A stretch of 64,000 nucleotides of DNA from Amnibacterium flavum (lineage in GTDB: Bacteria > Actinomycetota > Actinomycetes > Actinomycetales > Microbacteriaceae): positions 248,001-312,000 of the forward strand of contig NZ_QEOP01000002.1 of assembly GCF_003097495.1 (NCBI RefSeq), read 5' to 3'. The notes beneath the pieces are model-generated. The model made no database searches. It saw only the letters and a list, made by a program, of their open reading frames with translations, and was not told where the DNA came from. The position numbers and the translations under genes were made by a program. This document shows positions 24,523 to 34,251 of the stretch, in pieces (position 1 is the first letter of the stretch; each line of letters begins with the position of its first letter).

Positions 24523-27500
24523 TCAGGCGAGGGCGCGCGAGACCAGCTCCGCCTGCTCCTTCGCGTGACGCTTCGCCGATCCTGCCGCGGGCGAGGCCGC
24601 TGCGGGACGGGACACGACGCGGAGAGTGCGTCCGTGCAGGTGCTTCGACATCTCGAGGCACATGAACGGCCAGCCGCCCTGATTCTCGGGCTCGTCCTGC
24701 GCCCACACCAGCTCGGCGTTCGGGTAGCTGTCGAGCACCGCGTTGAGCTGCTCCGTCGGCAGCGGGTAGAACTGCTCGAGGCGCACGAGCGCGATGTCGA
24801 GGTTCTGATCGCGCTTGCCCAGCTCGGCGGCGAGGTCGTAGTGGATCTTGCCGGAGTGCAGCACCACACGGCGCACGGCGGCGCGGTCGGAGATGCGCGC
24901 ATCGTCGATGACCGGCTCGAAGCGACCGTGGGTGAAGGCGTCGATGTCGCTGGTGGCACCGCGCAGGCGCAGCATCGACTTCGGCGTGAAGACGACGAGC
25001 GGGCGGCGGGGCCGGGCATAGGCCTGACGGCGCAGCAGGTGGAAGTACGACGCGGGCGTCGACGGCTGGGCGACGGTCATGTTGTCCTCGGCGCACATCT
25101 GCAGGTAGCGCTCGATGCGGGCCGACGAGTGGTCAGGGCCCTGACCCTCGTAGCCGTGGGGGAGCAGCAGCACGACGGACGAGCGCTGTCCCCACTTCTG
25201 CTCGGCGGAGGAGATGAACTCGTCGATGATCGTCTGGGCGCCGTTCGCGAAGTCGCCGAACTGCGCCTCCCACAGCACGAGCGCGTCGGGGCGCTCGACC
25301 GAGTAGCCGTACTCGAAGCCCATGGCGGCGTACTCGCTGAGGAGCGAGTCGTAGATCCAGAACTTGGCCTGGTTCTCGCTGAGGTTCGACAGCGGCAGCC
25401 ACTCCTGGCCGTTGAACCGGTCATGGAGGACCGCGTGCCGCGACACGAAGGTGCCGCGACGGCTGTCCTGTCCGGCGAGGCGGACCGGCGTGCCCTCGAC
25501 GAGCAGCGATCCGATGGCGAGGAGTTCGCCGAAGCCCCAGTCGATGTTGCCGCTGCGGCTCATCTCGAGCCGCTTCTTGAGCAGCGCCTGCAGCTTCGGG
25601 TGCACGGTGAAGCCGGCGGGCGGGTTGTCGTGCGCCTCGCCGATCGCGGTGATGACGGATTCGGCGACGGCGGTGCTCTCGGGCTCGCCCTCGGCATCGG
25701 TGCCGCGCTGGGACTCGGGGAGCTCGATATCGGCGACGCTGTCGGACCCGCCCGTGGTGTCGATGATGGGCATCGACGCGGTCTGAGCGGCGTGCGTTTC
25801 AGCGAACGCGCGCTCGAGGCGGTCCTGGAAGTCGCGGTGCGCCTCGTCGTACTCGTCTTGCGTGATGTCCCCGCGGCCGACGAGAGCCTCGGTATAGAGC
25901 TTGCGGACGCTGCGCTTGGCCTCGATGAGGTTGTACATCAGCGGCTGGGTCATCGACGGGTCGTCGCCCTCGTTGTGACCGCGGCGGCGGTAGCAGACGA
26001 GGTCGATGATGACGTCCCGGTGGAACTCCTGGCGGTACTCGTAGGCGAGCTGCGCGACACGGGCGACGGCCTCGGGGTCGTCTCCGTTGACGTGGAAGAT
26101 GGGCGCCTGGATGGTCTTGCCCACGTCGGTCGAGTAGATCGAGCTGCGGCTCTCGCTCGGCGGAGTGGTGAAGCCGACCTGGTTGTTGACGACCAGGTGG
26201 ATCGTCCCACCGGTGCGGTACGCACGCAGCTGGGACATCTGAAGGGTCTCGACGACGACACCCTGACCGGCCATCGCCGCGTCGCCGTGGATGAGGACGG
26301 GCAGCACGTTGAAGGTGCCGGGCGCGAAACGGTCCTGCTTAGCGCGCACGATGCCCTCGAGCACGCCGTCGACGGCTTCGAGGTGCGACGGGTTGGCCGC
26401 GAGGTAGACGGGGATCGATGCTCCGCCGGCGCCCTCATAGGTGCCCTCGGTGCCGAGGTGGTACTTCACGTCACCGGAGCCCTGGACGGTGCGCGGGTCC
26501 TGCGTTCCCTCGAACTCGCGGAAGATCTGACCGTAGGTCTTGCCCGCGATGTTGGTGAGCACGTTGAGACGGCCGCGATGCGCCATGCCGATGGCGACCT
26601 CGGCGAGCTGGTCCTCCGCGGCCTCCTGGATGACGGTGTCGAGCAGGGAGATCAGCGACTCGCTGCCCTCGAGGCTGAACCGCTTCTGCCCCACGTACTT
26701 CGTCTGCAGGAACGTCTCGAACGCCTCGGCCTCGTTGAGCTTGCTGAGGATCCGCATCTGCTCGTCGTGCCGCGGCTTCTCGTAGGGGCGCTCGACCTTG
26801 TCCTGGATCCACTGCCGCTGCTCGGGCACCTGGATGTGCATGTACTCGAGTCCGACGGTGCGGCAGTAGGAGTCGCGGAGGACGCCGAGCACCTCGCGCA
26901 GCTTGGCGGAGCGGCGGTCGGCGAAGCCGGCGACCACGAACTCGCGGTCGAGGTCCCAGAAAGTGAGCCCGTGCGTCTCGATCTCGAGGTCGGGGTGGGT
27001 GCGCTGGCGGTATTCGAGCGGGTCGATGTCGGCCATGAGGTGGCCGCGGACCCGGTAGGCGTTGATGAGCTCGTGCACACGTGCCGTCTTGGAGACGTCA
27101 TCGGCGAGGTCGACGCTGATGTCGGGGTTCCAGTGGATGGGCGCGTAGGGGATGCGCAGCGCGGCGAAGATGTCGTCGTAGAAGCCGCGCTGGCCGATGA
27201 GTAGCTCGTGCACGCGCTTGAGGAACTCGCCCGAACCGGCGCCCTGGATGACGCGGTGGTCGTAGGTCGAGGTGAGCGTGATGGTCTTGCCGATTCCGAG
27301 GTCGACGAGCGTCTTCTCGCTGGACCCCTGGAACTCGGCCGGGTACTCGAGCGCGCCGGCGCCGATGATCGCGCCCTGGCCCTTCATGAGGCGGGGGACC
27401 GAGTGCACGGTGCCGATGCCGCCGGGGTTCGTGAGTGACAGGGTCGTGCCCTGGAAGTCGGACGCCTCGAGCTTGTTGGCGCGGGCCTTGCGCACGAGCG

Positions 27501-28599
27501 CCTCGTAGGCCGCCACGAATTCGCCGAAGTCCATGGTGTCGGCGCGGTTGATGCTGGGGACCAGCAGCGCGCGCGAGCCGTCGGGCTTAGGGATGTCGAT
27601 CGCGATGCCGAGCCCGATGTGCGCGGGCTGCACGATCGACGGCTTGCCGTCGACCTCGGTGTAGTGGACGTTCTGGCTCGGGAACTCCTTGAGCACCTGG
27701 ATGAGCGCCCAGCCGATGAGGTGGGTGAACGAGATCTTGCCGCCGCGCGACCGCTTGAGGTGGTTGTTGATGACGATCCGGTTGTCGATCATCAGCTTGG
27801 CGGGGATCGTGCGAACGCTGGTCGCCGTGGGGATCGAGAGGCTCTGATCCATGTTCGTGGCGAGGGTTTTCGCCATTCCGCGGAGGGGCGATACGGCGTC
27901 GTCCTCGACGGGCGTGGCCGGGCCGCTCTTGGACGCGGCGGGCGCCTGGGCCGGGATCGGCTGCTGGCGGGGTGCGACGGACGTGGTGCGGGCGGCGACC
28001 TTCTCGGAAGGAGCGGAGGCGGCCGACGGGGCGTCGGTCGGTGCCGATGCGCTGGGCGCCGAGGTGGTGGGAGCGGCTGCGGCCGGAGTCTCCGACGAGG
28101 TCTGCGCGGGCGTGGCGGTCGCGGCATCGCTCGTCGTCGGAGCGGAGAAGCCGGGAGCACTGGGCGCACCGGGAGCCGACGGGGCTGATGGCGCCGAGGG
28201 TGCACCGGGCGTGTAGCCGGGAGCGGGCGTCTCGGGTGCGCTCGGGTAGGACGGCTCGGTCGGGGCCGCCGGGTTAGGCTCGGACGGTGTCGGAGCGGTC
28301 GGCTCGTCGGGCGTCGCCGGGTTGGGCTCGGAGGGCGTCGCCGGGTTCGGCTCGGAGGGCTCCGCCGGGTTCGGCTCGCCCGGCTCGGGCGGGTTCGGCT
28401 CGAAGCCGGCCGCGGAGGGGAGCGTGATCGCCCCCGTCTCGGTGTCGACGGGGTGGTAGGCCTCGAGGACCGGCCACCACGACTTGTCGACGGAGTTCTT
28501 GTCATCCAGGAAGCGTTCGTACAGCTCGTCTACGAGCCATTCGTTCGCCCCGAATTCACCGGCTGCACCCTCTTCGGTTCCGGTCACTTGATTCGACAC
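24523..28599 (-). CDS. kgd: Multifunctional 2-oxoglutarate dehydrogenase E1/E2 component (Kgd)
   Basis: Large TCA-cycle enzyme of 1358 residues, typical of Actinobacteria. It fuses an E2-type succinyltransferase domain to a thiamine-diphosphate E1 2-oxoglutarate decarboxylase. Order: N-terminal segment [20 protein letters not shown] (about 15-35), a long low-complexity linker (about 55-235) with repeated EPNPA units followed by Ala/Pro/Ser, the E2 core (about 236-480, active-site DHRVIQG near 446), then the E1 part (about 500-1358, [31 protein letters not shown]). The lipoyl domain is absent, as is normal for this family. The GTG at 28597-28599 starts the usual MSNQVTGT. The linker is considerably longer than I expect for the family. 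Activity in relatives is controlled by the FHA protein GarA, not seen here. Confidence 0.96.
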   Translation of the reverse strand: MSNQVTGTEEGAAGEFGANEWLVDELYERFLDDKNSVDKSWWPVLEAYHPVDTETGAITLPSAAGFEPNPPEPGEPNPAEPSEPNPATPSEPNPATPDEPTAPTPSEPNPAAPTEPSYPSAPETPAPGYTPGAPSAPSAPSAPGAPSAPGFSAPTTSDAATATPAQTSSETPAAAAPTTSAPSASAPTDAPSAASAPSEKVAARTTSVAPRQQPIPAQAPAASKSGPATPVEDDAVSPLRGMAKTLATNMDQSLSIPTATSVRTIPAKLMIDNRIVINNHLKRSRGGKISFTHLIGWALIQVLKEFPSQNVHYTEVDGKPSIVQPAHIGLGIAIDIPKPDGSRALLVPSINRADTMDFGEFVAAYEALVRKARANKLEASDFQGTTLSLTNPGGIGTVHSVPRLMKGQGAIIGAGALEYPAEFQGSSEKTLVDLGIGKTITLTSTYDHRVIQGAGSGEFLKRVHELLIGQRGFYDDIFAALRIPYAPIHWNPDISVDLADDVSKTARVHELINAYRVRGHLMADIDPLEYRQRTHPDLEIETHGLTFWDLDREFVVAGFADRRSAKLREVLGVLRDSYCRTVGLEYMHIQVPEQRQWIQDKVERPYEKPRHDEQMRILSKLNEAEAFETFLQTKYVGQKRFSLEGSESLISLLDTVIQEAAEDQLAEVAIGMAHRGRLNVLTNIAGKTYGQIFREFEGTQDPRTVQGSGDVKYHLGTEGTYEGAGGASIPVYLAANPSHLEAVDGVLEGIVRAKQDRFAPGTFNVLPVLIHGDAAMAGQGVVVETLQMSQLRAYRTGGTIHLVVNNQVGFTTPPSESRSSIYSTDVGKTIQAPIFHVNGDDPEAVARVAQLAYEYRQEFHRDVIIDLVCYRRRGHNEGDDPSMTQPLMYNLIEAKRSVRKLYTEALVGRGDITQDEYDEAHRDFQDRLERAFAETHAAQTASMPIIDTTGGSDSVADIELPESQRGTDAEGEPESTAVAESVITAIGEAHDNPPAGFTVHPKLQALLKKRLEMSRSGNIDWGFGELLAIGSLLVEGTPVRLAGQDSRRGTFVSRHAVLHDRFNGQEWLPLSNLSENQAKFWIYDSLLSEYAAMGFEYGYSVERPDALVLWEAQFGDFANGAQTIIDEFISSAEQKWGQRSSVVLLLPHGYEGQGPDHSSARIERYLQMCAEDNMTVAQPSTPASYFHLLRRQAYARPRRPLVVFTPKSMLRLRGATSDIDAFTHGRFEPVIDDARISDRAAVRRVVLHSGKIHYDLAAELGKRDQNLDIALVRLEQFYPLPTEQLNAVLDSYPNAELVWAQDEPENQGGWPFMCLEMSKHLHGRTLRVVSRPAAASPAAGSAKRHAKEQAELVSRALA

Positions 28600-28889
28600 G
28601 GCAACTCGCCCACTCTCGTCTTCGCTCGCGAATCAGACGGGCACTAAGCCTATCCCAGTTCGGGACCTCGGTGGCCCGTTCCAGGGTGCCCCACGGGGTT
28701 GTCGAACAGCTGAACTGACACGCCTGCCCACGGCGGATCCGATGCCGGATCGATCGCGTCAGGACGTGCACAGGGCGCGCTCTCGTATACTGGGCGCACT
28801 CATGGACGACCCTCCGCACGCCCAGTCCCCGACTCGATTTCCCGCCGACTCGCACCCGGCGCGGCACCGTATGAGCGGGGACTGCTGAA

Positions 28890-30263
28890 ATGGACTGGCT
28901 CCTCCTCGGCGTCGGCATCATCCTCACCGTAGGGACGGGATTCTTCGTCGCGTCCGAGTTCGCTCTCGTCAACCTCGACCGCGGTGATCTCGAAGCGCGT
29001 GAGGCGAAGGGCGAACGCCGCCTCGGCAGCACGATCGCCGCGCTCAAGATCACCTCGACTCACCTGTCGAGCGCGCAGCTGGGCATCACGCTCACCACGC
29101 TGCTCACGGGTTACACGATGGAGCCCGCGATCGGGCGGCTGATCGACGTTCCGCTGAACAGCATCGGCATCCCCGACGCGATCGTGGCGCCGATCGGCGT
29201 GGTCATCGGGATCCTCATCGCCACCTTGTTCTCGATGATCATCGGCGAGCTCGTCCCCAAGAACATCGCGCTGGCGCTCCCGCGTGCGACCGCGAAGGTC
29301 GTCATCCCCTTCCAGACGGTGTTCACGATGGTCTTCCGGCCGGCGGTCGCCCTGCTCAACGGAACCGCCAACGGCATCCTCCGCCTGGTCGGCATCGAGC
29401 CCAAGGAGGAGCTGTCCGGCGCGCGCACCGCGGAGGAGCTCAGCTCGCTCGTGCGGCGGTCGGCGACGGCCGGGGTGCTCGACAGCGACACGGCCACGCT
29501 GCTCACCCGGACCCTGGAGTTCACCGACCTGAGCGCGGCCGACGTCATGACGCCGCGACCCCGCCTGGCCGCCCTCGACCGTGGCGACTCGGCCGAGGAC
29601 GTCATCACTCTGGCCCGCCGCACCGGCTACTCGCGCTTCCCGGTCACCGACGGCGGTCTCGACGACATCGTCGGACTCGTGCACGTCAAGCAGGCCGTGG
29701 CCGTGCCGCGGGAGAAGCGCGCGAGCGTGCCGGTCGGCGCCCTGCAGACGCAGGCGCTGCGGGTCCCCGAGACGATGCAGGTCGACACCCTCCTCGGCGA
29801 GCTGCGCGGCACCGGCTACCAGATGGCCGTCGTGGTCGACGAGTACGGCGGAACGGCGGGCGTCGCGACCCTCGAGGACCTCGTCGAGGAACTCGTCGGC
29901 GACCTCGTGGACGAGCACGACCGCACACGGGCGGGAGTCGTCCGGGGCAAGACCTCGACGACCATCCCCGGAAGCCTTCGCCCCGACGAGGTGCTCGAGC
30001 AGTCCGACATCGAGATCCCCGAGGACGGCGCTTACGAGACCATCGCGGGCTACGTGCTGGCCCAGCTCGGGCGCATGGCCAAGGTCGGCGACGAGGTGGA
30101 GCTGCCGACGGGGATCCTGCGCGTGCTGCGCCTCGACGGCCGCCGGATCGACAGACTCCGCTTCACCCCCAAGCCTCCCGAGGACGCGAGCCCTGAACCG
30201 GGCGTAGAACGCGCACCGCGGGGTCGGGCCGGCGGCAACGACAACGGGATCGAAAGAATATGA
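28890..30263 (+). CDS. CNNM/CorC-HlyC family membrane protein (full length)
   Basis: 457 residues in the order CNNM transmembrane domain (DUF21, about 1-195, four TM segments; starts [31 protein letters not shown]), two CBS domains (about 215-335, [14 protein letters not shown] and [25 protein letters not shown]) and a C-terminal CorC_HlyC domain (about 350-435). Often annotated as hemolysin; relatives are Mg2+/Co2+ efflux or regulatory proteins. The CBS pair probably senses ATP-Mg. The stop overlaps the next ATG by four bases; the two form an operon of paralogs, the usual actinobacterial arrangement. Confidence 0.9.
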   Translation: MDWLLLGVGIILTVGTGFFVASEFALVNLDRGDLEAREAKGERRLGSTIAALKITSTHLSSAQLGITLTTLLTGYTMEPAIGRLIDVPLNSIGIPDAIVAPIGVVIGILIATLFSMIIGELVPKNIALALPRATAKVVIPFQTVFTMVFRPAVALLNGTANGILRLVGIEPKEELSGARTAEELSSLVRRSATAGVLDSDTATLLTRTLEFTDLSAADVMTPRPRLAALDRGDSAEDVITLARRTGYSRFPVTDGGLDDIVGLVHVKQAVAVPREKRASVPVGALQTQALRVPETMQVDTLLGELRGTGYQMAVVVDEYGGTAGVATLEDLVEELVGDLVDEHDRTRAGVVRGKTSTTIPGSLRPDEVLEQSDIEIPEDGAYETIAGYVLAQLGRMAKVGDEVELPTGILRVLRLDGRRIDRLRFTPKPPEDASPEPGVERAPRGRAGGNDNGIERI

Positions 30264-31300
30264 GCGGCGACTGGGCCGGAATCGCATGGCTGGTCGTGCT
30301 GCTCATCGGCAACGGCTTCTTCGTCGCGGCGGAGTTCGCGGTCATCTCGGCGCGGCGCTCGCAGATCGAGCCGCTCGCGGAGAAGGGCAAACGCAGTGCT
30401 CGGACGGCTCTGTGGGCCATGGAGCACGCGACGCTCATGCTGGCGACGTGTCAGCTCGGCATCACCGTGTGCTCGCTGCTGATCCTCAACGTGTCCGAGC
30501 CGGCCATCCACCACCTCCTCGAGGTGCCGCTCGAACTGCTCTCGCTGCCCGAGGCGGCGGTGTCGACGATCTCGTTCATCATCGCGCTGCTCGTCGTCTC
30601 GTACCTGCACGTCGTCATCGGCGAGATGGTGCCGAAGAACATCTCGTTCTCGGTCCCCGACCGTGCGGTCCTGCTGCTCGCGACCCCGCTCGTCTGGATC
30701 GCGACGGTGCTGCGACCGATCATCGCCGCCCTCAACGGAATCGCGAACGGGGTGCTGCGGCTCGCCCGGATCCAGCCCGTCGACGAGGCGGCCAGCACGT
30801 TCACGCTCGAAGAGGTGCAGACGATCGTCGACCGATCGACCCGCGAAGGCGTGCTGAGCGACACGAGCGGCGCCCTCACCATGGCGTTCGAGTTCACCGA
30901 GAAGAAGGTGTCCGACGTCGCGCTCCCCGTGTCGACCCTCGTCACCCTTCCCGAGGACGCGACTCCCGCCGATCTCGAGCGTGCGGTCAGCCAGCACGGG
31001 TTCTCGCGCTACGTGCTCGTCGATGCGCAGAAGGAGCCGGTCGGCTACCTGCATCTGAAGGACGTGCTCGAGCTCGACGACGACGAGTACGACCTGCCCG
31101 TGCCGTCGAAGTTCGTACGGCAGCTCGTGTCGATCTACCAGGGCACCGAGCTGGAGGATGCGCTGGCCACGATGCGCCGTGCGGGTGTTCACCTGGCCCG
31201 TGCGTTCGACGAGACCGGCGCGACGACGGGGGTGCTCTTCCTCGAGGACATCATCGAGGAGCTCGTCGGCGAGGTGCGCGACGCGACCCGTCGCATCTGA
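30260..31300 (+). CDS. CNNM family membrane protein lacking the CorC domain
   Basis: Paralog of the gene just upstream. 346 residues: four-TM CNNM domain (about 1-195; GNGFFVAAEFAVISARRSQIEPL) and two CBS domains (about 210-340; the last motif is TTGVLFLEDIIEELVGEVRD). It ends right after the second CBS domain, so the C-terminal CorC_HlyC domain of its neighbour is absent. The two probably act together, possibly as a heterodimer, in divalent cation homeostasis (inferred from the ATGA overlap and family). A short inverted repeat follows the stop. Confidence 0.88.
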   Translation: MSGDWAGIAWLVVLLIGNGFFVAAEFAVISARRSQIEPLAEKGKRSARTALWAMEHATLMLATCQLGITVCSLLILNVSEPAIHHLLEVPLELLSLPEAAVSTISFIIALLVVSYLHVVIGEMVPKNISFSVPDRAVLLLATPLVWIATVLRPIIAALNGIANGVLRLARIQPVDEAASTFTLEEVQTIVDRSTREGVLSDTSGALTMAFEFTEKKVSDVALPVSTLVTLPEDATPADLERAVSQHGFSRYVLVDAQKEPVGYLHLKDVLELDDDEYDLPVPSKFVRQLVSIYQGTELEDALATMRRAGVHLARAFDETGATTGVLFLEDIIEELVGEVRDATRRI

Positions 31301-31311
31301 CCCGAACCGGG

Positions 31312-31329
31312 ATCAGGTCGGGACCTGAT
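31312..31329. terminator. Short hairpin between convergent genes
   Basis: ATCAGGTC at 31312-31319 and GACCTGAT at 31322-31329 are perfectly complementary; with a realistic 4-base loop the stem is 7 bp. It lies between the CNNM operon and the OYE-family gene that face each other. Weak as a terminator but the only candidate. Confidence 0.5.
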
Positions 31330-31356
31330 TGCGGCCCGGCCGTCGAGAGCCGCGGA

Positions 31357-32451
31357 TCAGCGCCAGCGGGCGCGCTCGTACTGGGCGGGCCAGTAGTCGA
31401 TGTCGACGCCGAGCTCGTGCGCCGCACGGAGCACGAAGTGCGGGTCGCGCATCATCTCGCGACCGAGCGTGACGACATCGGCCTGGCCGGAGAGCAGCAC
31501 GTCCTCGGCCTGGCGCACCTCGGTGATGAGACCGACGGCGCTGACGGGCATGCCGGTCGCCTCGCGCACGCGCTGGGCGAACGGCACCTGGTAGCCCGGC
31601 CCTGCGGTGATCTTGGCGGGCACGAGCCCGCCGCTCGAGACGTCGACGAGGTCGACGCCGGCGTCGCGGACCCAGCCCGCGACGGTCGCGGTCTGCTCGA
31701 CGTCCCAGCCGCCGTCGGTCCAGTCGGTGCCGCTGAAGCGGACCAGGACGGGGACGGTCTCACCGACCCGCTCGCGCACCGCGCGGACGATCCGCAGCAG
31801 GAGGCGGGCCCGGTTCTCCAACGACCCGCCGTACTCGTCGTCGCGCAGGTTGCTGAGAGGGGACAGGAACTGGTGCACGAGGTAGCCGTGCGCGGCGTGG
31901 ATCTCGACCGCGTCGAATCCGGCGTCGACCGAGCGTTCGGCGGCGGCGGCGAAGTCCTCGACGACGGCGTCGATGCCGGGGAGGTCGAGGGCGATGGGCT
32001 CGTCGTATCCCGGGAAGGCGATGGCCGACGCGGAGACGGTCCGCCAGCCGCCCTGATCCGCGGGGAGTGTTCCGGATCCGGCGAGGGGACCCCACTCGGG
32101 ATGCACCGACGCCTTGCGCCCGGCGTGAGCGAGCTGGACCGCGGTCGCGGCCCCCTGCGCGTGCAGGAAGTCGGTGATCCGGCGCCAGGCGGCGACCTGC
32201 TCGTCGTTCCAGATGCCGGTGTCGTGCGGTGAGATGCGGGCGTCGGGTGAGACGCCGGTCGCCTCGGCCATCACCAGACCGGCTCCGCCGGAGGCCATGG
32301 AGCCGAGGTGGACCAGATGCCAGTCGGTGGGGACGCCGTCGCGCTTGTCGACCGTGTACTGGCAGAGAGGAGCGACCCAGATCCGGTTGCGGACGGTCAT
32401 TCCGCGGAGCGTGATGGGGTCGAACAGGGGAGAGGTCACGGTGTCGGTCAC
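31357..32451 (-). CDS. NADH:flavin oxidoreductase, Old Yellow Enzyme family (YqjM-like)
   Basis: 364-residue FMN-dependent TIM-barrel ene-reductase. Features: NRIWVAPLCQYT near residues 22-33, with the redox-tuning Cys that marks the YqjM class; the FMN-binding QLAHAGRKAS; the substrate-binding HAAHGYLVHQFLSPLSNLRDDEYGGSLENR (His pair and Tyr); and the C-terminal VTLGREMMRDPHF. Reduces alpha,beta-unsaturated ketones, aldehydes or lactone-type alkenes with NAD(P)H. It is the first gene of the catabolic island and could supply a reduction step, but it has no island operator, so it may belong to the flanking core. ATG at 32449-32451. Confidence 0.9.
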   Translation of the reverse strand: MTDTVTSPLFDPITLRGMTVRNRIWVAPLCQYTVDKRDGVPTDWHLVHLGSMASGGAGLVMAEATGVSPDARISPHDTGIWNDEQVAAWRRITDFLHAQGAATAVQLAHAGRKASVHPEWGPLAGSGTLPADQGGWRTVSASAIAFPGYDEPIALDLPGIDAVVEDFAAAAERSVDAGFDAVEIHAAHGYLVHQFLSPLSNLRDDEYGGSLENRARLLLRIVRAVRERVGETVPVLVRFSGTDWTDGGWDVEQTATVAGWVRDAGVDLVDVSSGGLVPAKITAGPGYQVPFAQRVREATGMPVSAVGLITEVRQAEDVLLSGQADVVTLGREMMRDPHFVLRAAHELGVDIDYWPAQYERARWR

Positions 32452-32542
32452 CTGTAGGTCAAGTTGCGAGTGCCCCGCTCTCTTCCCGACGACGCCACAT
32501 GGTCAGGAGTCGAGCGGGTCGGACGGCGGGGGAGCGACACGA

Positions 32543-32577
32543 GAGAGGGGGCCGGGCGATGCGCCCGACCCCCTCTC
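32543..32577 (-). terminator. Strong hairpin terminator after SDR gene
   Basis: A 16-bp stem with one mismatch: GAGAGGGGGCCGGGCG at 32543-32558, complement at 32562-32577, 3-base loop. It starts 16 bp beyond the stop of the minus-strand SDR gene (32593) and before the OYE gene on the same strand. Confidence 0.75.
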
Positions 32578-32592
32578 GTCCTGCCCGTTTCG

Positions 32593-33318
32593 TCAGGGGG
32601 CGAGGTAGCCGCCGTCGACGACGAGCGAGGTGCCGGTCACGTAGCTCGACTCATCGCTGGCGAGGAACAGGGCGGCGTAGGCGGTCTCGATCGGCTGACC
32701 GGGGCGGCCGAGAACCGTGCCGGCGATCAGGGCATCGTTGATGTCCTGGGCCTGATCGGCGTTCATCGGCGACAGGATGTAGCCCGGGTGCAGGGAGTTG
32801 CAGCGGACGCCGTCGGCGCCGTAGGTCGCCGCGACGTTCTTGCTGACGTTGAGGATCGCACCCTTCGCGGCCTGGTAGGCGTACGAGCTGGGCACGCCGG
32901 CCAGGCCCCAGATGGACGAGACGTTGATGATCGAACCCGACTTCTTCTCGATCATGTGGGGCAGTACCTCGCGCATGCCGAGGAAGATGCTCTTCAGGTC
33001 GATGTCGAGCACCTTGTCGTAGAGCTCGTTCGAGGTCTCGAGGATGGTCTCGTACTTCACGATCGCGGCGTTGTTGATCAGGATGTCGATCTGGCCGTGC
33101 TCGGCGACGATCGCATCGATGGTCGACTTCCACTCGGTGTCCTGCGTGACGTCCATCTTGACGAAGGTGACGGGGCTGCTCTCGGCGTCCTCGGCATCGA
33201 GCACATCCGCCGAGATGACGGCCTTCGCGCCTTCGCGCATGAACAGTTCGGCCATCTCGCGGCCCTGGCCGCGAGCGGCTCCGGTGATGAGGGCGACTTT
33301 TCCGGTGAGGCGGTCCAT
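32593..33318 (-). CDS. SDR family oxidoreductase (1 of 3 in island)
   Basis: 241-residue classical short-chain dehydrogenase/reductase. Cofactor motif TGAARGQG (residues 12-19), DILINNAAIV, catalytic Ser in NVSSIWGLAG, and Tyr/Lys in YQAAKGAIL. The Asp after beta-2 (SADVLDAED) favours NAD(H). C-terminal VTGTSLVVDGGYLAP. It is most similar in this window to the divergently transcribed SDR at 33496 (shared SSIWGLA and GGYLA ending), so the two probably arose by duplication. ATG at 33316-33318; upstream lies a copy of the island palindrome. Substrate probably a secondary alcohol or hydroxy acid from the island pathway (inferred). Confidence 0.9.
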   Translation of the reverse strand: MDRLTGKVALITGAARGQGREMAELFMREGAKAVISADVLDAEDAESSPVTFVKMDVTQDTEWKSTIDAIVAEHGQIDILINNAAIVKYETILETSNELYDKVLDIDLKSIFLGMREVLPHMIEKKSGSIINVSSIWGLAGVPSSYAYQAAKGAILNVSKNVAATYGADGVRCNSLHPGYILSPMNADQAQDINDALIAGTVLGRPGQPIETAYAALFLASDESSYVTGTSLVVDGGYLAP

Positions 33319-33391
33319 TTACTTCTCTTCTCTCTGTTTGTTGCTGGCTTGGGTGGGTGACGGGATCGCCGAGCCCGGCGGATCCGAACAC

Positions 33392-33406
33392 GTATGATCG
33401 TCATAC
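33392..33406. promoter_or_regulatory. Island operator A (GTATGATCGTCATAC)
   Basis: Near-perfect palindrome between the divergent SDR genes, 74 bp before one start and 90 bp before the other. On the opposite strand it reads TTGTATGACGATCATACG, sharing a 16-base core with operator C at 42945. Probable binding site of the GntR regulator encoded at 48242 (inferred from shared sites and gene content). Confidence 0.75.
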
Positions 33407-33495
33407 AATCTGCGGCGCGAGCCAGGACTGCGGGGACCTCGACGAGAGCCCCCGTCCGCGCGTTCGTCCCGCACATCACTCAATGAGGAGGATCC

Positions 33496-34218
33496 ATGGG
33501 AAAGCTCACGGGCAAGGTGGCGCTGGTATCGGGCGCGGCGCAGGGCATGGGGCGAGCCACCGCCGAACTGCTCGCCGACGAGGGGGCGATCGTCTACGGC
33601 GGTGACGTCGTCCAGCCGACCGACGCGGAGGGGAGCCCTGTGCGCTTCGTCCACCTCGACGTCGCCGACGAGGCCTCGTGGGCGCAGGTCGTGAGTGGCA
33701 TCGAGTCCGACAGCGGCCGACTCGACGTCCTGGTCAACAACGCGGGCGTGATCGCCTACGAGCCGATCCTCGAGACCACCCTCGAGTCGTGGAACCGCGT
33801 CATGTCCGTCGACCTCACCGGCATCTTCCTCGGCATGCGCGAGAGCATCCCGCTGATGCGCGATTCCGGTGGCGGCTCGATCATCAACTTCTCGTCGATC
33901 TGGGGACTCGCGGCCGTGTCGGGCGCGCACGCCTACCACGTGGCCAAGGGCGCGATCGGCAACATGAGCAAGAACGTCGCGGTCACCCATGCGGCCGACG
34001 GGATCCGGGTGAACTCCATCCACCCCGGCCACATCAACACCCCGCTCACCGAACGTCAGGACGAAGCCGTGAGCGCCGTCGTGATCGGTAAGACCGCGCT
34101 CAAGCGCGCCGGAGAGGCGTCCGAGGTCGCGAAGGCCGTGCTCTTCCTCGCCACCGACGATTCGAGCTACGTCACCGGCACCGAGGTCATCGTCGACGGC
34201 GGCTACCTCGCCCAGTGA
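33496..34218 (+). CDS. SDR family oxidoreductase (2 of 3 in island)
   Basis: 240-residue classical SDR, paralog of the divergent gene at 32593. Cofactor motif SGAAQGMG (residues 11-18), Asp at the end of beta-2 (GGDVVQPTDAE) pointing to NAD, DVLVNNAGVI, catalytic SSIWGLAAVSGAHAYHVAKGA with Ser, Tyr and Lys, and ending DGGYLAQ. The ATG at 33496 has GAGGAGG about seven bases upstream. Shares the operator region 33392-33406 with its paralog, so both are likely switched together. Followed by a hairpin that also ends the ABC transporter operon on the other strand. Confidence 0.9.
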   Translation: MGKLTGKVALVSGAAQGMGRATAELLADEGAIVYGGDVVQPTDAEGSPVRFVHLDVADEASWAQVVSGIESDSGRLDVLVNNAGVIAYEPILETTLESWNRVMSVDLTGIFLGMRESIPLMRDSGGGSIINFSSIWGLAAVSGAHAYHVAKGAIGNMSKNVAVTHAADGIRVNSIHPGHINTPLTERQDEAVSAVVIGKTALKRAGEASEVAKAVLFLATDDSSYVTGTEVIVDGGYLAQ

Positions 34219-34223
34219 CGCCA

Positions 34224-34251
34224 GGCCGGCGCGGCTGATCATGCGCCGGCC
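34224..34251. terminator. Bidirectional hairpin terminator
   Basis: GGCCGGCGC at 34224-34232 pairs perfectly with GCGCCGGCC at 34243-34251 (9 bp, 10-base loop). It lies between the SDR gene and the convergent permease gene and overlaps the permease stop codon. Confidence 0.6.

Noticed and set aside
24271-27204. A 977-codon open frame on the plus strand
   Set aside because: It is antisense to kgd, whose protein is unambiguous. The frame's residues are rich in Arg, Gly, Val and Asp, as expected for a high-GC antisense frame, and no domain is visible.
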